DNA of 64,000 nt from Actinotalea sp. Marseille-Q4924 (GTDB lineage Bacteria > Actinomycetota > Actinomycetes > Actinomycetales > Cellulomonadaceae), in NCBI RefSeq assembly GCF_916618755.1, contig NZ_CAKAKB010000005.1, positions 1 through 64,000 on the forward strand. Direction: 5' to 3'. Each line of letters starts with the position of its first letter. Position 1 is the stretch's first letter. A program made the translations under genes and the position numbers. The notes beneath the pieces were generated by a model, which was not told the origin of the DNA, did not search any database, and saw only the letters and a program-made list of their open reading frames with translations. Shown one piece after another: positions 62,921 through 64,000 of this stretch.

Positions 62921-63508
62921 TCAGAGCACCCGGGTGGCCAGCGCGCCGGCCGCGAGCACCAGCACGGCGGCGATCGTGCCGACGTGCCACGTCGACGTCA
63001 CGCGGAGGCCCGCCTCGGCGGCGCGTCCGCGGGCGCCGTCGAGGTGGCCCGCGGCGAGCAGCGCGGCCTGGCGCTCCTCGACGGCCGACTGCACGCCCTC
63101 GGCGGTGGCACGGTGGCGAGCGTCCTCGGCGCCCCGGCGCCGTGCCGCGCGGACGGCGCTGCCGGTCGCGCTGGAGCGCGGCGCCGCCCAGGCGGTCCAG
63201 CGGCGCCCGTCGACGGTCCGCACCTCGAGGGACCAGCGGGCCTGGGCGCTCTCGAGCAGCGGCCAGGGGATGCGCACCGTGCGGGTGACGTTGACCAGGA
63301 CGACCTCGCCGTCGGAGACCTCGACCGCAGGGCGCCCGAGCGTCGCCCAGACGACGAGGGTCACCAGGGCACCGACCATCACGGTCGTGAGGACGTCGCG
63401 CAGCGGCAGGTCACCCGCGACGGCCACGACCGCGACGACGGCGGCCAGCCCCGTCATGACCGTGAGGATGCGGCCGTAGGCCGAGGAGTAGACGTCCGTG
63501 GGGCTCAC
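62921..63508 (-). CDS. Two- to three-helix membrane protein with PH-like domain
   Basis: A 195-residue protein with two N-terminal helices (about residues 15-60, LTVMTGLAAVVAVVAVAG and LTTVMVGALVTLVVWATLG) and a cytoplasmic beta segment (VEVSDGEVVLVNVTRTVRIPWPLLESAQARWSLEVRTVDGRRWTAWAAP) that resembles the bacterial PH domain found in many actinobacterial membrane proteins. A helical stretch and a C-terminal helix (TIAAVLVLAAGALATRVL) follow. GTG at 63506-63508 is preceded at six bases by CAGGCT, fitting a leaderless transcript. It lies on the opposite strand inside the peptide transporter cluster. Function unknown. Confidence 0.8.
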   Translation of the reverse strand: MSPTDVYSSAYGRILTVMTGLAAVVAVVAVAGDLPLRDVLTTVMVGALVTLVVWATLGRPAVEVSDGEVVLVNVTRTVRIPWPLLESAQARWSLEVRTVDGRRWTAWAAPRSSATGSAVRAARRRGAEDARHRATAEGVQSAVEERQAALLAAGHLDGARGRAAEAGLRVTSTWHVGTIAAVLVLAAGALATRVL

Positions 63509-63594
63509 CGTCCCAGCCTGACAGACCAGAGCACGACACCCCAGGCGCTGGACCAGCACCTGGGTGACCGCTCGCAGGAAGGATCCTGATCACC

Positions 63595-64000
63595 GTGGCG
63601 ACCGACACCTCGCACTCCGGGACGGCCATCGCCGCGCCCGTGCTCTCCGTGCGCGACCTGCGCGTCGACTTCTACGTCGACGGGCAGTGGTTCCCCGCCG
63701 CCGTCGACATCTCCTACGACGTCCGCCCCGGTGAGGTGCTCGCGATCGTCGGCGAGTCCGGCTCGGGGAAGACCCAGTCGTCGATGTCGCTGCTCGGGCT
63801 GCTCCCCTCCAACGGGCGCGCGAGCGGGTCGGCGAAGCTCGAGGACCGCGAGCTCATCGGCATGCCGACGAGCCGGCTGCGGCGGGTCCGTGGCCGGGAG
63901 ATCGCCGTGATCTTCCAGGAGCCCATGACCGCGCTCAACCCGGTGTTCACCGTGGGCTTCCAGATCGTCGAGACGCTCCGGGCGCACTTCGAGATCGGCC
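63595..64000 (+). CDS. Peptide ABC transporter ATP-binding protein, 3' truncated by window edge
   Basis: The first 135 codons of an oligopeptide-type ATPase (DppD/OppD-like) that powers the uptake system to its left. Seen here are VLSVRDLRVDFYVDG near the N terminus, Walker A VGESGSGKT, and the Q-loop region AVIFQEPMTALNPVFTVG, characteristic of peptide transporter ATPases. The signature and Walker B motifs lie outside the window. GTG 63595 is preceded by AGGAAGGA at 63577-63584. The length beyond the edge, and whether a second ATPase domain is fused, cannot be told. Confidence 0.92.
   Translation, partial: MATDTSHSGTAIAAPVLSVRDLRVDFYVDGQWFPAAVDISYDVRPGEVLAIVGESGSGKTQSSMSLLGLLPSNGRASGSAKLEDRELIGMPTSRLRRVRGREIAVIFQEPMTALNPVFTVGFQIVETLRAHFEIG

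Overview
The window is chromosomal DNA from a very high-GC Gram-positive bacterium of the Actinomycetota. A mycothiol S-conjugate amidase (mca), class E (LAXTG) sortase substrates, frequent GTG starts and a Mycobacterium-like gene order (mfd, mazG, eno, ftsB-like, DUF501, ppx; then cbs, metB, greA, DUF4307, mca, hemolysin III, Z-prenyl synthase, phoH2, fumarase, xseBA, ispH, ychF) all point there. The CE7 esterase, the GH15-like secreted protein and the general style suggest Cellulomonas or a close Micrococcales relative. That placement is inference. No phage, IS element, integron, CRISPR array or rRNA was seen.

Layout. 1-3.4 kb: two secreted, repeat-containing, LAXTG-anchored surface proteins, the first cut by the window edge. 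3.5-16.5 kb: mfd, a SurA-N-like lipoprotein, mazG, pntAB, enolase, an FtsB-like divisome protein, DUF501, Ppx and a family 5 uracil-DNA glycosylase. 16.7-22.6 kb: a type II NADH dehydrogenase behind a near-perfect Rex operator, a class I tRNA with anticodon UAA, a Bax inhibitor-1 protein, cystathionine beta-synthase, a CE7 esterase and an FKBP isomerase. 22.7-28 kb (minus strand): ABC exporter, NarL-type histidine kinase and response regulator, and an aldonolactone oxidase, all translationally coupled. The exporter ATPase and permease are fused in frame here, probably by a one-base indel. 28-38 kb: MsrA, cystathionine gamma-synthase, AI-2E exporter, threonine dehydratase, GreA, DUF4307, Mca, a small membrane protein, a nitrilase-fold amidase, hemolysin III and a short Z-prenyl diphosphate synthase. 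38-48 kb: PhoH2, a His-rich DUF6448-like protein, fumarase, beta-carbonic anhydrase, a GH15-like protein, a tiny membrane protein, a PfkB kinase, exonuclease VII and IspH. 48-57.7 kb: RmuC, YchF, two GNATs, an SRPBCC protein, a STAS protein, a YidD-like protein, a PAS-GAF-PP2C phosphatase and a PQQ-like membrane protein. 58-64 kb: a dipeptide/oligopeptide ABC uptake system (lipoprotein, two permeases, partial ATPase), interrupted by a minus-strand PH-like membrane protein.

How the genes work together. cbs and metB give reverse transsulfuration and cystathionine synthesis. pntAB, ndh, eno and fumC are central redox and carbon genes. mca, msrA and carbonic anhydrase are stress or housekeeping genes. 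Several operons use 4-base ATGA/GTGA stop-start overlaps. A recurring signal is a hexamer of the form TANNNT or CANNNT lying 6-8 bases before an ATG/GTG with no Shine-Dalgarno sequence, at about a dozen genes. It is best explained by leaderless transcripts and was used to choose several start codons. Most of the window is ordinary core genome. The best leads are the class I tRNA(UAA), the leaderless signature, the Rex site, the fused ABC exporter and several unassigned inverted-repeat operators. I did not find convincing evidence of a new multi-gene system.
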